Assembly: GCF_008831285.2 (NCBI RefSeq)
Contig: NC_045146.1
Location: 8,258,972-8,322,971, forward strand
DNA from: Nymphaea colorata
Taxonomy: Eukaryota > Streptophyta > Magnoliopsida > Nymphaeales > Nymphaeaceae
Direction of reading: 5' to 3'
Length of the DNA stretch: 64,000 bases
In this document: positions 47,441-59,845 of the stretch, in pieces
How the letters are laid out: each line of letters begins with the position of its first letter
Position numbering within the stretch: the stretch's first letter is position 1
The notes under the pieces: generated by a model
Database searches by the model: none
Told to the model about the DNA's origin: nothing
What the model saw: only the letters and a program-made list of their open reading frames with translations
Position numbers and translations under genes: made by a program

Positions 47441-48195
47441 ATGAGTGACTTATAGCCTCCTTGTCCTTGACTCCTTCCTTCATTTCTTTGATCATAGCTT
47501 CCATTCTTCTCTTTTGAAAACTCTATCTTTGTTTGGAAAACTTGCTCTATTCCTTTTTCTGTTGACCTGTTCATGCGTTGCTCATGTGCTAAAAGAGACC
47601 CCATTAGTTCATCAATAGAATAAATAAACAAATCTTTGGATTCTTCTATTGCAGTGACAACATGATCAAATTTAGAAGGAAGACTTCTTAACACTTTTTC
47701 AAACACCTTTTGCTCGGTTATGGCTTCACCAAAACTCTTCATTTGATTTACAATAGTAGAGAGTCTAGAAAAATAATTTTGAACGGACTCACCAGTTTTT
47801 ATGCAAAATGTTTCAAACTCTCTCCTTAAGATTTGGAGCTTAACTGTAGTAATCTTCTTATCTCCATGAAATTTTTGCTTAAGGAATAGTCACGCTTCAC
47901 TTGACTTCTCTGCACCCGCATTAGTTGGGAAGACAGTCTCTGATACAACCTGCTGCAATACTGAGAGTGCCTTTGCATCTTTCTTCTGAAATTCCTTAAC
48001 ATCAATTTTCTCTATTGACTTTCCTGCTGCTTTTGATACTTCAATTTCTACATAACCATTCTCAGCTAACTCCCAAAGATATTGTGAAATGAAGTAAGTC
48101 TTCATTTTGATACTCCAAAACTCATAGTTCTCACCATTAAAAATAGGCACTAAGGATTGGGATAAATGGAGTTCCTTGCTTCTGCAATGCTCCAT
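47380..48195 (-). pseudogene. copia 2 gag pseudogene
   Basis: The probable start is the ATG at 48195 (MEHCRSKELHLSQSLVPIFN), 28 bases after the primer site. It shows the copia Gag pattern FNGENYEFWSIKMKTYF, then LQILRREFETFCIKTGESVQ, MKSFGEAITEQKVFEKVLRS and SKFDHVVTAIEESKDL. A TGA at 47890-47892 replaces a probable Trp. After the Gly/Gln-rich stretch the true frame shifts near 47440, where the reading passes to the zinc knuckle in the next entry. Confidence 0.88.
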
Positions 48196-48223
48196 GATAC
48201 TTGAGATGCCCACGCAACCTGGC

Positions 48224-48235
48224 GCTCTGATACCA
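48224..48235 (-). other. primer-binding site of copia 2
   Basis: Minus-strand TGGTATCAGAGC lies four bases inside the 5' LTR end and pairs with initiator tRNA-Met. Confidence 0.92.
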
Positions 48236-48239
48236 AGAT

Positions 48240-48551
48240 TCAAGGAAGTCTTTCTAACTCCCACACACAAAAAACACTAAAGAAAGACACGTTAAGATAA
48301 AGTTGAACAAAAGAACCTCAATACTATTTTTCTTTTTCTCACATTTTGGATTACACGCATGTAACTAGTATTTAAAGAACAAAAGAAAAAACTACCCACT
48401 AATGCCACTTGCCAAAAGCAACCTCATTTTGTGGACACATAACCACTAATTCCTATTTTTATGGCTAAAGAAAAGAAACAAAAAAAAAACCACCACATGT
48501 TTACACGATCTCCACTTCCACATATTGCTCACACGTTCACATTAACTAACA
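48240..48551 (-). repeat. 5' LTR of copia element 2
   Basis: 312 bases, co-linear with 43910-44221 without indels. Its terminal dinucleotide reads GA instead of CA because of one substitution. Confidence 0.93.
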
Positions 48552-48556
48552 ATCAC
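48552..48556 (+). repeat. target-site duplication, right copy
   Basis: ATCAC follows the last LTR base and matches 43905-43909. Confidence 0.88.
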
Positions 48557-50815
48557 TTCTATAGATACTGTAAGAAAAGGCTACGGTGGTGTGACTTTGA
48601 CAATCACCAGTATTGATCTAGACTGCTGAAAGCAGTCACCGCTGTCGATAATTTATACGGTGAAACTTGAAACCGGGGTAGCCTAAACCTGTAATTTTGA
48701 CCACCGCTACGTTCAAGAATATGACAGTCATCAGTCCTCTATACAAGCGAACTTAATCGCCTCTACAGCAGTGTTGATTTCACAGGTGGTGCTCCATTGC
48801 AGTGATATTTTTTCACTAGTATGTTGTCGTTAATTAGAAAAAAAGAAAAACTATATTACATATAGTGTAAATTTTCACATTTTTATTTACATAATACCTG
48901 TGCAAATTTAAAAACCAAACGAATTGGTGTACACGGGAGCAACTAAAGTGAATGATAACAAACAAATATTCACCTATATATTGTAGGTAAAAAAAAAGCT
49001 TTGAAGCATGAATGGAGTAGACACTTTAAATCACACTTCCTATAATGATCTTTTATTCAACAAGTTACAAGTTCTGTCTATCATAAAAATTAGCCAACCT
49101 CTCCATGTTTATGACTCTCAATACAAGCTAATGTTTTTAAGGCGTACCTTTGTAACAGACTCTTCATCCAAACAATTCAATTTTCAAATTGGTGAGAAGT
49201 ATATAAACGAGGCACCAATTGCATCATAAAATATAACAAGGTGATTAATACCTGTAGCTTCCTTCAGAAAAGCCTGAGGTAAAGAATGTCAACCAACCTG
49301 TGGCAGGTATGTGAAACTAAACAATGGAAATACTTAAGGTCTCACATGAAATGGGGAGGTAAAGAATATTTTTAACAACTTTGAGAGAAATGGAATATGA
49401 CATTCCATTTCCTACATTACAGGCCTGAACATTCTCTAGTCTTGCATAAAATGAAGTTAGTTATCTAAAGATCTCAGTGCCAGTGCCAAAGCATCTACCA
49501 TGCTGAATTCTCCATTCATGTAGGCAAATGCATCTTCATGAATCTCTAAGGGTGACAAGGCTGCACCTAGTTTAACTGACAATAACCAAAACTTCATCCT
49601 ACCCAGTGCAATGTTCAATCAAAATAATCTTCAAAACTTGGAACTACAGAATTTCAACAAAAGCCACTCACAAGGTGTGAGCTTTCCCTGGCTAAATATG
49701 TAGTAGAGATCAAATCCAGAGTCCATGCAACTGTAGAACTTATTCTATTGAAGAGTATATTTGTAGAGAGTTTGTGGCACCAAATTAATTACAAAAGTTA
49801 AAGGGGCAACAGACTTATGTCAAGAAACTAGTCATGAAAAATTAAGGGTCTAAAAGGTCATGCCAAAACAAAACGCAAGCAAGCCATAAAAGTACCTCAA
49901 ACCCTACCAGGAGTTATCATACAGGTCCTTGACCCAGCGGCTGTTTCCAATATTCAGTAATGTGGACTATGCTCAATGACGACATATGTCGCACGGAAAA
50001 CTGGTTCTGCGATCTGTTGACACACAATGGAACATGACAGTACATCCTGGGCATAGTCAAACCTATGTTATGTGCAACCAGTACCTTGTCCTCAACTTCA
50101 TAGATATGTTTATGATGCAGTCCTTTCTTATCTTTTTTTTTTTTTTCAATTTAAGTTTGTCATTGTTTATGTGGTTTGCAAATTGAAAACTCTCAAACTG
50201 ATACCTTATTGAGTCCCAGTGCACAATGATGATGTAAGCCATCATTGAAGGAGCATCACTTTGAATATGATATTCATGCGACATTGCTCAACATTGTCCA
50301 TTCTGAACTATGAACTACTAAATATAAATTAAAGCTATTAAGTGTAAATTACCTACAGATAAATGATGCTTGACATCAACTAGCAATAAGCACTACCATG
50401 GTACCTTTCAGGATGTGGCTCATCAGGTCAAAGCCGAGTCCATCAACCTGTAACCATGACTAATTTTTACCTTTTGACATGAAATGCAACAATTGATGAT
50501 TGTTTTGTTATTTTAAAGACCTCATCAATAAAACAAAAAAAATGTACTATGTTAGAAGGATGTTAATTTGGAAATAAAGAAGAAGCTATTAAAATAAGAA
50601 AAACGGAGAAAGCATGCCTGATCACACCTTCATAATGTGTTTCTTTAGATATTACTTACCATTAATGACAACAATTATGAGTAAAAAACAGTAATAAATT
50701 AAAATAGAGAGAAATTGAAGCAAAATCACTAACTGAGCAAAGAGATAAAATGACGTGGCAAATCTTGATCTCCAACACCAAACACAGCATGAAAGGAAGA
50801 AAAAACTCACACATA

Positions 50816-50866
<51 letters not shown>

Positions 50867-51950
50867 TGATATAGATTGACCACATTTACGTTTGCATACA
50901 AAAATTATTGTTCATCTATACATTTACATCAAAGCACCAAAAACAAAAACTATTGTACATGATCAGTATATGAACAATACCAAAATATGATCATTTACAT
51001 CAAACTACCCAAAAAAGCTGTCAATATGATCATGTATACCTAGATACATGAAGAACCTAAAATACTACTATTCATATGTTCATTTGTAGAACATCATTCA
51101 TTATTGTGTCATCCTTGTGTCTCCATGATTTGCACGATATAGCTCGAGTATCTCATTTTGTAGCTTAAGTACTATATTGCTTGGCTTAGATCCATCAATA
51201 TCATCAACATGCACACCAAGACCATATGTTCGAGCATACGCATTGTAATCCTTTTGATGCTGTTGCTAAATATATCATTACCACTTTGCATTGCTTCCTG
51301 TGTGTTTTTTGGCTCTTGTGATCTTTGTTTTACAATTTTAGCCTAGAAAAAAGCAAAAACTCAAACCAATATATATTCACCTGTAAAAAAATAAACCAAA
51401 TAATCAATAATTATGCTTACAATTATAGGGGCAATGCATTCTGTCCCACTTGGAAATTGCTTGCTTGTGTGGGTTCTTATCCATACATCATATCAAGGCA
51501 TATCAACCCCATCACTACCATCAATGTGCTGCACCATAAGCGTGACGTTAATACAGTACTAACAATCACAACTTAAAATGAATACAGACCTAAAAATTGA
51601 AATGATTTTCATATAATATAAGCCTGCTCAGCAGGAAAACATGCCATGCTCTTTGTACCTAGAGTATTAAGCATTGTTTGTTGTGCACGGTTAGCAACAT
51701 TTGTAGCACTTTGTGTTTACATATGACAAACTATAAATTTTTAATAAAAATGCAAATTAACTGGTTGCTTTTATTTCACATAAGACCAACCTTTGACTTA
51801 TCAATATGAAAATAGTCCATCAAGATCTCCATTGATCATCATGAATGTCATTGAGTTGATCTTGCAAGCTTTCATCTTCAGTATCATAAATGTGATAAAC
51901 ATTCCGAAGTTTCGTCCTCCAGTCAGCACACTTCTTTTTAAGCACTTAGT
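48557..51950. other. CACTA-like right part, then AT-rich intergenic
   Basis: Bases 48557 to about 48825 continue the CACTA-like sequence split by copia 2. Beyond that no gene is supported. A (TA)n-(GA)n compound microsatellite lies at 50815-50861 and creates Ser/Leu/Tyr-Ile low-complexity ORFs on the minus strand. Confidence 0.45.
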
Positions 51951-52059
51951 TAAGTGTGAACGCAAGACCTATTCATAAAAATGACATACATTTGTATATA
52001 TGTAAAATTTTTAGAGCTTACATGCAGACCATAATAAATTATAATTGTTTACCTGTACT

Positions 52060-52190
52060 CGCTTTCTTTCCTTGTGTGAGATTTTGAGAGACAGGACCTG
52101 ACATGCCGGTATGTGGTCTAACCATTCTTGATGCCTTTACCAGAGGTAATCAGACTAAGGACTAAACTAAATGTTCCATTTTTTAAGTCC
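52060..52190 (+). repeat. fragment of the large-retrotransposon leader family
   Basis: 'gagagacaggacctgac', then 'ccggtatgtggtctaaccat' and 'tgcctttaccagaggtaat' match 61310-61375 and 12350-12410 in order. It is a short copy. Confidence 0.5.
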
Positions 52191-52399
52191 AGATGTCGTT
52201 GAAACCCTGAGAAAGCAAACATACCCTAATTTTAAAATCATATATGTTTTCAAATCTAGATAAATCTCAAAAATAGACTTATAAACAAGAAAAAATTAAA
52301 TATTGATGTTTGTTCATGTTTGGATCATCACAGATCAATGTTGATCGAGAGGAATAAATCTAATATGATGCATGCAAAAACTAGGTCATATAGACCAGT

Positions 52400-53250
52400 A
52401 ACCCAGTCTCTACTAGGACATGGGTGTAGGACATGGACCTATCATGGAAATCTGGATTTGAATGAAAAAATTGAGATCATGATATGAGAGATTTATAAAA
52501 ATCTCATTTTAAATTTAAAATGAGAGATGTCATAGAAATCCAAAATATGATTTCATGTCATTGAAACTCTTGATCCAAAGTACAATGCAGAAATCCAGTA
52601 AGTTTGATCTTGTATTCATGATTGGATCTTTCATGATCCAATTTTGAAAGGGTAGATCTAAATCTGTTTTTTATAGGGTTTAAAATCTTGTATTTGGGTC
52701 TGCCTTTGTGGGAATTGATCCAAGGTTTATGATTGAATACTCATTTGCTTTGAAATCTATCTAGGATCCAAGATATGAAATTGAAAATTTGATATTTGAA
52801 ATCTAAGATCCAAAATCTAGGGTCTAAAATCCAAAATCCGATATATATGATGAGATTTATGATTCAGGACTTGTATGTGAAATCTGATCCAAAATCTATG
52901 ATCCAAGATGAAAAATCCAAGATCCATTATATGAGATCCTTAACTTGAGTTCTAAAGTCCAATCATTGAGATCCAAAGCCCATGCATTAGAATTCAGTTT
53001 AATATCAAGGTTTAGATCAACGTAAGGTTTATGATTTGGATCCAATGCCATGAATTGACTATAGTTAGTGAGTTTGGTTCTTGGTCAAAATATAGGATAT
53101 GAAATCATTCAATTCATATGCGCGATCCATAGAATACAAAGTCATTCAATTGGGTATACCTAAACTGGGTTTAAATCTACTTGGGTTTGACTGTAGTTGG
53201 CATGTTTGGTCTTAGTCAAACTATAGGATATGAAGTCATTCAATTCATAT
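52400..53250. repeat. degenerate GATCCAA/AAATCC repeat
   Basis: Variants of 'gatccaaaatc', 'aaatctaagatcc' and 'gagatcc' recur irregularly. A separate ~130 bp direct duplication is visible where 'ggatatgaaatcattcaattcatatgc' at about 53094 returns at about 53227. No coding potential is seen. Confidence 0.55.
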
Positions 53251-53959
53251 GCATGATTATTCAAAGAAATTAGACTAGACCTAGGCTATGCGACTAGGTT
53301 TATAAGTAGTGGGCTTTAAGACTGGTCTAAGCAAGCTCTTAAAGTGTTGAACTAGGATTCGACTCCATGCCCACATGACCTAGGATTTTTTGAAATCATT
53401 TAAAAGAGATTGATTTTAAAAACATTCTAAAGAAAACTATAGTTCGAAACGATTCTTCCTTGAGGACCAAGCTAGATTTAGGCTTGCACAGGATATGCTA
53501 CTAGGCTGACCCAGTCTAGTTCCAAACAAGGGGTGCATGTGGGTGCAAGGTGGTTCGATGCATAAAAACGCAAATGTGTAATACATGATTAAAGAAAACA
53601 TATAAGAAAATCATACTCTATTTGCATGATTAAGTAAAACTACAGAAGCAAAAGCATGAAATTAAGAGAAAGAGATCGACGCTTGCATGCATGGACCCTC
53701 CATTTGATTATATACCTCACTCTCACACCAAAAATACATTTTTGAAGCTTAAACCACTCACTAAAACGCGTTGGTGACCAACTGAACCCAATCCAGATTA
53801 AAAAGGAGACTAGAGTAAATCAAAACTTAGTCGGCCTCCCCATTTGTAGCAAAAACCATTTTTATACATATTCAAAAAATTGGTTTTATGCTTTCTTATT
53901 AAACAACCTTTTTTATTATTTATTCAATTTTATTTTATTTATTTTACTTAAGAAATAAA

Positions 53960-54140
53960 ACTGGCGCAATGTATGGCACTGTGTGCATCGCAAAGACGTG
54001 CACTCGCAAGAGTCGTGATGGTGTGCACGATGTTGTGCTAGATTGCGCGCGACGCGACAACACGCGCGATGCTGCGCTCGTCGCGACGGTGTACAGCGTT
54101 GTGAACATCACGCGATGCATCAACACCTTGCGCAGTGCTG
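53960..54140. repeat. CpG-rich GCGATG/GCGACG cryptic repeat
   Basis: About 180 bases with many CG dinucleotides ('gcgcgcgacgcgacaac', 'gcgatgctgcgctcg', 'tcacgcgatgcatcaac') stand in very AT-rich flanks, roughly 200-370 bases upstream of a TATA box at 54332. The words 'gcgatg' and 'cgtgatgg' repeat without fixed period. Confidence 0.6.
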
Positions 54141-54259
54141 AGTAGGGCATGTGTGTGTGTGTAGGCCCTATCCTTAGTCAAAGGGGTGTTTGCAGGGCTA
54201 ATGGAAAATCTCACTTGGTCAAAGCCTATTTTTAAAAAAATAAAAAAATTATTCAAAAA

Positions 54260-56480
54260 TACTTGGAACTCGCATGAAAATTTTGTTAAATTTAAAAAAA
54301 TTAAATTTTGAATTTTGACTCCAAAAATCTCTATAAATACTCCTTCAATCCTCTCTTTTGAGTAGAGGCTAACCCTTGGGGAACTTTTAGTGTTTTCTCA
54401 CTTGAAGTTTTAGAGTTTTTCCTTACCTTTTTCTCTCTATTTCTCTCTTCTTTCCTTCTTCTTCTCCTCCAAACTTGGGAGTAAGCATCTCCAAGTTCAA
54501 ACTCTTCAAGAGAGCACAAGAAGATCTCTTGGAGGAATACTTTCATCATCTTAAAGCTTCAACCAAGGCGACCTTAAGATCATCATCTTAGAGCTTCATT
54601 CCTAATATCATCTATATTCAAGGTATGTAGTCCTTATTTTCATTTCTAGTTTCCCTTTGCTACCTCCCCATGGCCATGCAAGAAAGCTCTAAAGATTTTC
54701 TGTCTAGAGTCGAGAGGTACTCTTGAGTGCACCAGTAGTATGAGCAAGACAAAATAAACTTCATTTCTTCATTTATTTTCAAAAATATGTTTGTTATATT
54801 GATTTACTCATCATTATGCTTGAGATTATGCTTAACCATGGTGTTTAACTTTCCTTGATTAATGAACAAATGCACGGTGAGAATGAGTGATTGGGTTGGG
54901 GTCTTTTTCATTGTTATGTTGATTTTTGTGGTTGAGACTTGTTCAACCCGAAAAAGCCCTTCACGAATTTGTTCATGTTAAAGTGCATCTCCATGTCATT
55001 CTTACGTTTAGTTTTTTCTTAATCACCCGATTATGAGCCCCAATGAATACTTTGTTGTGTTGCTCTTCATTTTATGTGTATTTGATTTTCTTCCATACCC
55101 AACGGTAGAAGAAATAGACTCTCTTGTAACAAAATGAAATAAATATGACTTTATGTTCATATACAAAATAATTGGAATTTTGTTTTTCAAAAGATTTTGA
55201 AAAGCAAATACCCCCTATAATGAGGCCTTGGAGACTTAGCCTAGACTCTTGCATGAGTTCAACCTCCTCTTCAGCCTATATATAAAAATTTAAGTCAAAT
55301 GTTTTCAAGTTGTTTATTGATTTCAATTCTTATAAAGACATATGCATATATACATGTTATATACATATGCATGCACATGGCTATCTCTCTTTGTCTTTCT
55401 CTTTATGATTTAACATATTCTTTTACAAACTCTTGTATACATATATATAAACATATATATATGTATTCCATTCTAAAATTTCTCTCTCTTTCTAAGAATC
55501 TTCTTCTCCCTCTCTGTTTGATCTAAACTTCCTCTTTGCAAGCTTTCATTTATGTATCCATACATATATATGTATATATAAGTATATACATTTATATATC
55601 TCTCTCTCCCATTTAAATTCTTTGTTTTGTGTTCAAAATCTCTTTCTCTCTCTCTTTCTTCATATTCCTCTTGTATTCAAGTCTTTCCTCTTTTCCATTT
55701 TTGTGAATATCTTTCTCTCAAGATTTTTTCATTTGCCAATTTCATCAAGACCAAAACTCAAGTAATGACCCAATATTGGAATCATGCTTGATGGTTTACA
55801 ATCCTATTCCATTTTCAAAAACTTTTCTTTTTTTTTAAAAGTGTCCATGACAATTACTTAAATAAAAATAAGAAACTTAAATGCATGTGATGGTAGGAAT
55901 GCTTCTAGATGAATGTTACAGTAGGAATGGATGATTCGTTTCTAATCATGTAGGGCCAATACATTCATAAATCCACATTCACTTAACATCACTTATGATC
56001 ACAAGCACCTTAGTCTAAAAAAACTTAAGAAAATAAAACAGAGTTCTAACTAGGTAGTAACTGAATTAGAGCAAAACCTCAAACCTACTTAAAGCCTTAA
56101 GAGAACATCAAAGTGATTTTCAAAAGTGATCTTCAAAGGTTTCTAAGTGATATTTGAAAATATTTCTCAATTCAAAATTTCTCAAATCAAAATGTTTTAT
56201 ACTCTCAAATGATTCTTCAAAACTTTCTCCAAATCTTGAAACATCAAATCTTTTTCTCAAACACTACGTCACATTTAGAATGAAAATGATGTTTAAGTCA
56301 AAATGAAATGCATAAAGAATAAACATAGCTCTTGGATTGATTACCCCCAGTAAAGTTGTTGGGAACAATCAATTCTCGTAATATTGGGCGAGTCCCCCTT
56401 CTTTCTCATTTAAAATAAAACCTCATTTTTCTGAGGCACTCCAAAAACCAAATATTTTTAGGGATGTGAATAAATGTACA
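54260..56480 (+). repeat. inverted-repeat arm A (large retrotransposon leader)
   Basis: This arm aligns in reverse complement with 61232-63713. Anchor pairs are 'ttcaaactcttcaagagagc' (about 54498), 'gtgagaatgagtg' (about 54878), 'catcaagaccaaaactcaag' (about 55744), 'atgacccaatattgg' (55765) and 'catttttctgaggcactcc' (about 56432). A TATA box (TATAAATA, 54332-54339) and a CT-rich leader-like stretch open the arm. There is no coding domain. Confidence 0.75.
54332..54339 (+). promoter_or_regulatory. TATA box at arm A
   Basis: TATAAATA in a 'ctctataaatactcc' context precedes a CT-rich stretch, as in LTR or gene promoters. Transcription would run rightward into arm A. Confidence 0.45.
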
Positions 56481-56499
56481 GAAGTTCTTTAAATTTTAT

Positions 56500-57530
56500 G
56501 CAAGCTTTTCAAATGTCGCATACTGCACTTAGGTGTACACATGCCTTCTAAATTCACATTTCATAAGTTTTTTCAATTCCGCACCTTGATGTGCCCAGTC
56601 CTTTCAATTTCACATTTCACAAGTTTTTCCTTGGTACACACCGATTTCTCAAATTTTGCATATAAGTTTTCAAATTCATATTTCAATGCCCACAAGTTTT
56701 CCAGCCACATAAATTTTTCAAATTTTGTACATCAAGTGAAAAAGATGTTACAATATTTGACCTAGCTGTAGGCAAGTTTTCAAATTCACACATCCGGGCA
56801 CACAAGTTTTCTATCTACACACAAATGCATACAAGTTTCAACTTTGCGCTTTTGCATAATCAAGTTTTCATAAGTTTCCAAAATTTCTTGCTTTTGCACA
56901 TGATTTCACACTTTGGTGCACTCGAATTTCAAAATGATTTTGTGCTTTGATGCAAAATTTTTGTGTTTCGGCATAACTTTTTATGTGTCCTTACATAAGA
57001 TTTTGCACCTTGGTGCATCTAAAAAAACATACCAGTTTACACCAGTTTTCAAACTCTTATGTTATGATATAAGATTTCATGTTTTAGTACCCTCAAGTAA
57101 ATGTGCCTCGTTATAAGATTTTGTACTTCAGCACTCCTAACCAAATGTACCAGCGGATAAATTCTATGTTTTGGTGTAAGATTTCATGATTCAATACACA
57201 CAAGTAAACATGCTTTGGTATAAGACTTCATGCTTCGGCACCTCTACATGAATGTGCCATGACATTAGATTTTGTGCTTCAATGCACCCAATCAAATGTA
57301 CTACTTATGTACGCTTTCAAACTTATGCATTCTAATATATGATTTTGGCTCTTCAGCAAACACAAGTGAACATGCCATTGCATAGGATTTGTGCTTCAAC
57401 ACATACAAGAACACACACCGCAACACATATTCCTGCACTTTGGTGCATATTTTCGCACTTTAGTGCATATGTTTGCATTTCAGTGCACATTTTTTGTATA
57501 AGCACTTCAAAAAGAACAAGAAAATTTTAT
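56500..57530 (+). repeat. degenerate 'TGCTTCGGTGCA' array, part 1
   Basis: Over a kilobase, variants of 'agattttgtgcttcggtgca' and 'cacaagtaaatgtgcc' or 'acaagttttcaaattcaca' follow each other at spacings of roughly 30-65 bases. Divergence between units is high. The theme returns at 58430-58760. Confidence 0.65.
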
Positions 57531-58429
57531 CAAATTGATAATAGTCAAAAGGCAAAAGTTTTTACAAGACCATGTTATAAGCCATGAAGAAAGCTAAAGG
57601 ACATAGAAGGAATCAAAAGTCTAGCAAATGTCACTAGCTTTAATCCCCTAGTAGAATGAGAGCTTATCAAGAATCAATTAGAGAACAGGAGACTAAGTTG
57701 ACTCAAACAAAATAGGCAAAAAATAAGCATTGGTAGATGGGCCTGTGGCAGATGTAGTCGTTCCACTAGATCAGTACTTGAAAGTGTTAGGTATGCATAA
57801 AGTTGATTTGCATCTATTTTGCAAAATGGTATAATCTATGAACATTTGTCTAGTTATATCTTCTAAAGCCTTATGTACTCAAACAAATAGGTCTGAGGGG
57901 TTCTACACTTAGTATCCTTAGACCAACTGGTCCAAGAGCTACCGATCAAAAACTCGTTACAACGGTTCAGTAGAAAGCCACATAGACATGACATTGTACA
58001 TGACAAAGCTATATGACCATCAAAGCAATAGAACATCGTAATAGCCTGTGGGATGGTGAGATATTTCTCCTAAAGCTCGGTCTGAAATATCAAGAAAGCA
58101 AAAATAAGAACAATAGACCAAAATTTGGTCAAAATGTGCAAAATGTCTGCCTAAAAAGTCAAGGGTGACCAAGTCCAAAAATTTTCTGATGGTAAAAACA
58201 TAAGCTTCATGTGATTACAAAGGGAGTCGATATAGTGATAAATCCTATACTAATAAACCCTATGATATAGAAAGCAACTCTTCTTGGCTTATCATGTGGA
58301 AATGAAAGAATCATCGTATCAAACAGATATCATAACATTGGCTAAAAGAATCTGTCTTTGCAGTAAATAAAATCATACAAGTCCTTGCAAGATACGAGAG
58401 ATATAAGCAAACAATTTTTTTTAATTTTT

Positions 58430-58760
58430 ACATGCATTTTACAAGTCCACAAGTATTTCACAAGAACTCATATTTATGTGAGTTTTTTTGTGTTTTGGTG
58501 CAAACAATCATACATGCACATGTATTCTATTGCGTGAATTTTACAAGCATTTCACAAACATTCACATTTATATGAAATTTTCATGCTTCGGTGCACATAA
58601 ATATACAAGCACATGCATTCCATTGCATGATCTTTATAAGCATTTTCACAAGTACTCATATTTTATGTGAGATTTGTGCGCTTCAGTGCATAAGTACTCT
58701 AGTGTATAGATTCCACAAGAATTATCAAACGTTTTCATAAGCATCCAACCAGTATCTACA
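58430..58760 (+). repeat. degenerate 'TGCTTCGGTGCA' array, part 2
   Basis: Units like 'gtgttttggtgcaaacaatc', 'catgcttcggtgcacataa' and 'gtgcgcttcagtgcataagt', each followed by 'cacatg.attc.attgc' and 'acaagcattt.cacaa', repeat about three times with a period near 90 bases. Confidence 0.65.
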
Positions 58761-59380
58761 TTTTCGTGTTTTTTTATATATTTTTTAAAATGAATTTTTC
58801 GTTTTCAAAAGTTCAATCTAAAAAATTTCATCATTCTCAGGATTGGATTTTGGTCTTTGCCACTAAGCATGGTTCTTGGTTCAATAGCAAGAGGGGCATC
58901 TATGAACCCAAAAATTTTTACAAGTGAACATTTTATCCTTCAATTGACTTTCAAAGACCAAATTTCAAGAACAAAGGGCTATTTGTAAGCCAAACAAGCA
59001 TTTTTTATACCAATATTGAACACCTAAACCTAGACTACCTAAATCATCCAAGCTAAAAAATTACCATTTATCTCCTATATCTTGGCATCTCAACTTGAAA
59101 AGTAAGAATTTTTACCAAATTTTTGAGAATTGCCCAACATTTGAATAATTAAACCATTTCTCAACTTCATATGACTCAAGGAGTCGCCAGAGCCTACTCA
59201 CTCGGGTTATGAAAGTCTAAAGCCAGCCCCTCTATAGCTCAAAAGATGTGATCTTTAGCTCAATCAAGTCAAAAAAAGTTTTCCTTAATGGAGAAAAAAG
59301 TTTTATATCAATTATTTTGACTCACACACCCAAGTTTTAGTCATATGCTAACTTGCAATTTTTCTCTCTCTTCTTTTTAG

Positions 59381-59845
59381 GGGTTTAAGATGCATTTGAG
59401 CTTAACTCAAAAAATGGAGCAGAACACGATTTAGGACCATGTTTATCATGTATAAATCAAGCTTCTTTCAGTTTGGTTTGAGTTCATTCATCTCAGTTTG
59501 AGTTCAATTCACTTTCAAGTGCTTTCTCTCTTGTTTTTAGGGTTTGATCTTAATTTGAGCTCAACTCGAAAAAGTAAGCTGAAACCAAGCGGATACCATA
59601 TGTATCATATATAAATCAAGCTTCATTTAGTTTGGTTTGAGTTTATTCATCTCTATTTTAGTTCAACTCAATTCCAAACACTTTCTTTCTCATGTTATCA
59701 AGGGCTTGAGCTGGATTTTATCTAAACCCAAAAAGTGAGCTAAAACTAAGTTGGGATTACATTTATCATGTATAAATCAATACTCCCTTAGTTTGGTTTT
59801 TCATTCCTTCTAGTTTGAGTTCAATTCTGTTTGAAGGTTGTGGAG
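59381..59845 (+). repeat. three-copy ~160 bp tandem repeat
   Basis: Units start at about 59381, 59540 and 59702 with 'gggtttaagatg', 'gggtttgatctt' and 'gggcttgagctgg'. Each contains 'tatcatgtataaatcaa' (or 'tatcatatataaatcaa') and then 'tagtttggttt' and 'gtttgagttcaatt'. Units are some 75-80% alike by eye. Confidence 0.82.

Larger units (their letters stand above)
43910..48551 (-). mobile_element. Ty1/copia retrotransposon 2, nearly intact
   Basis: The 4642-base element has both 312 bp LTRs, a tRNA-Met primer site, a polypurine tract and a flanking 5 bp duplication ATCAC. The internal region codes gag, protease, integrase, reverse transcriptase and RNase H in copia order. It needs two frame changes and has at least three in-frame stops, so it is inactive, but the sequence is otherwise well preserved. 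The overall protein resembles the TNT1-94-type polyproteins common in plant annotations. It sits inside an older CACTA-like sequence. Confidence 0.95.
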
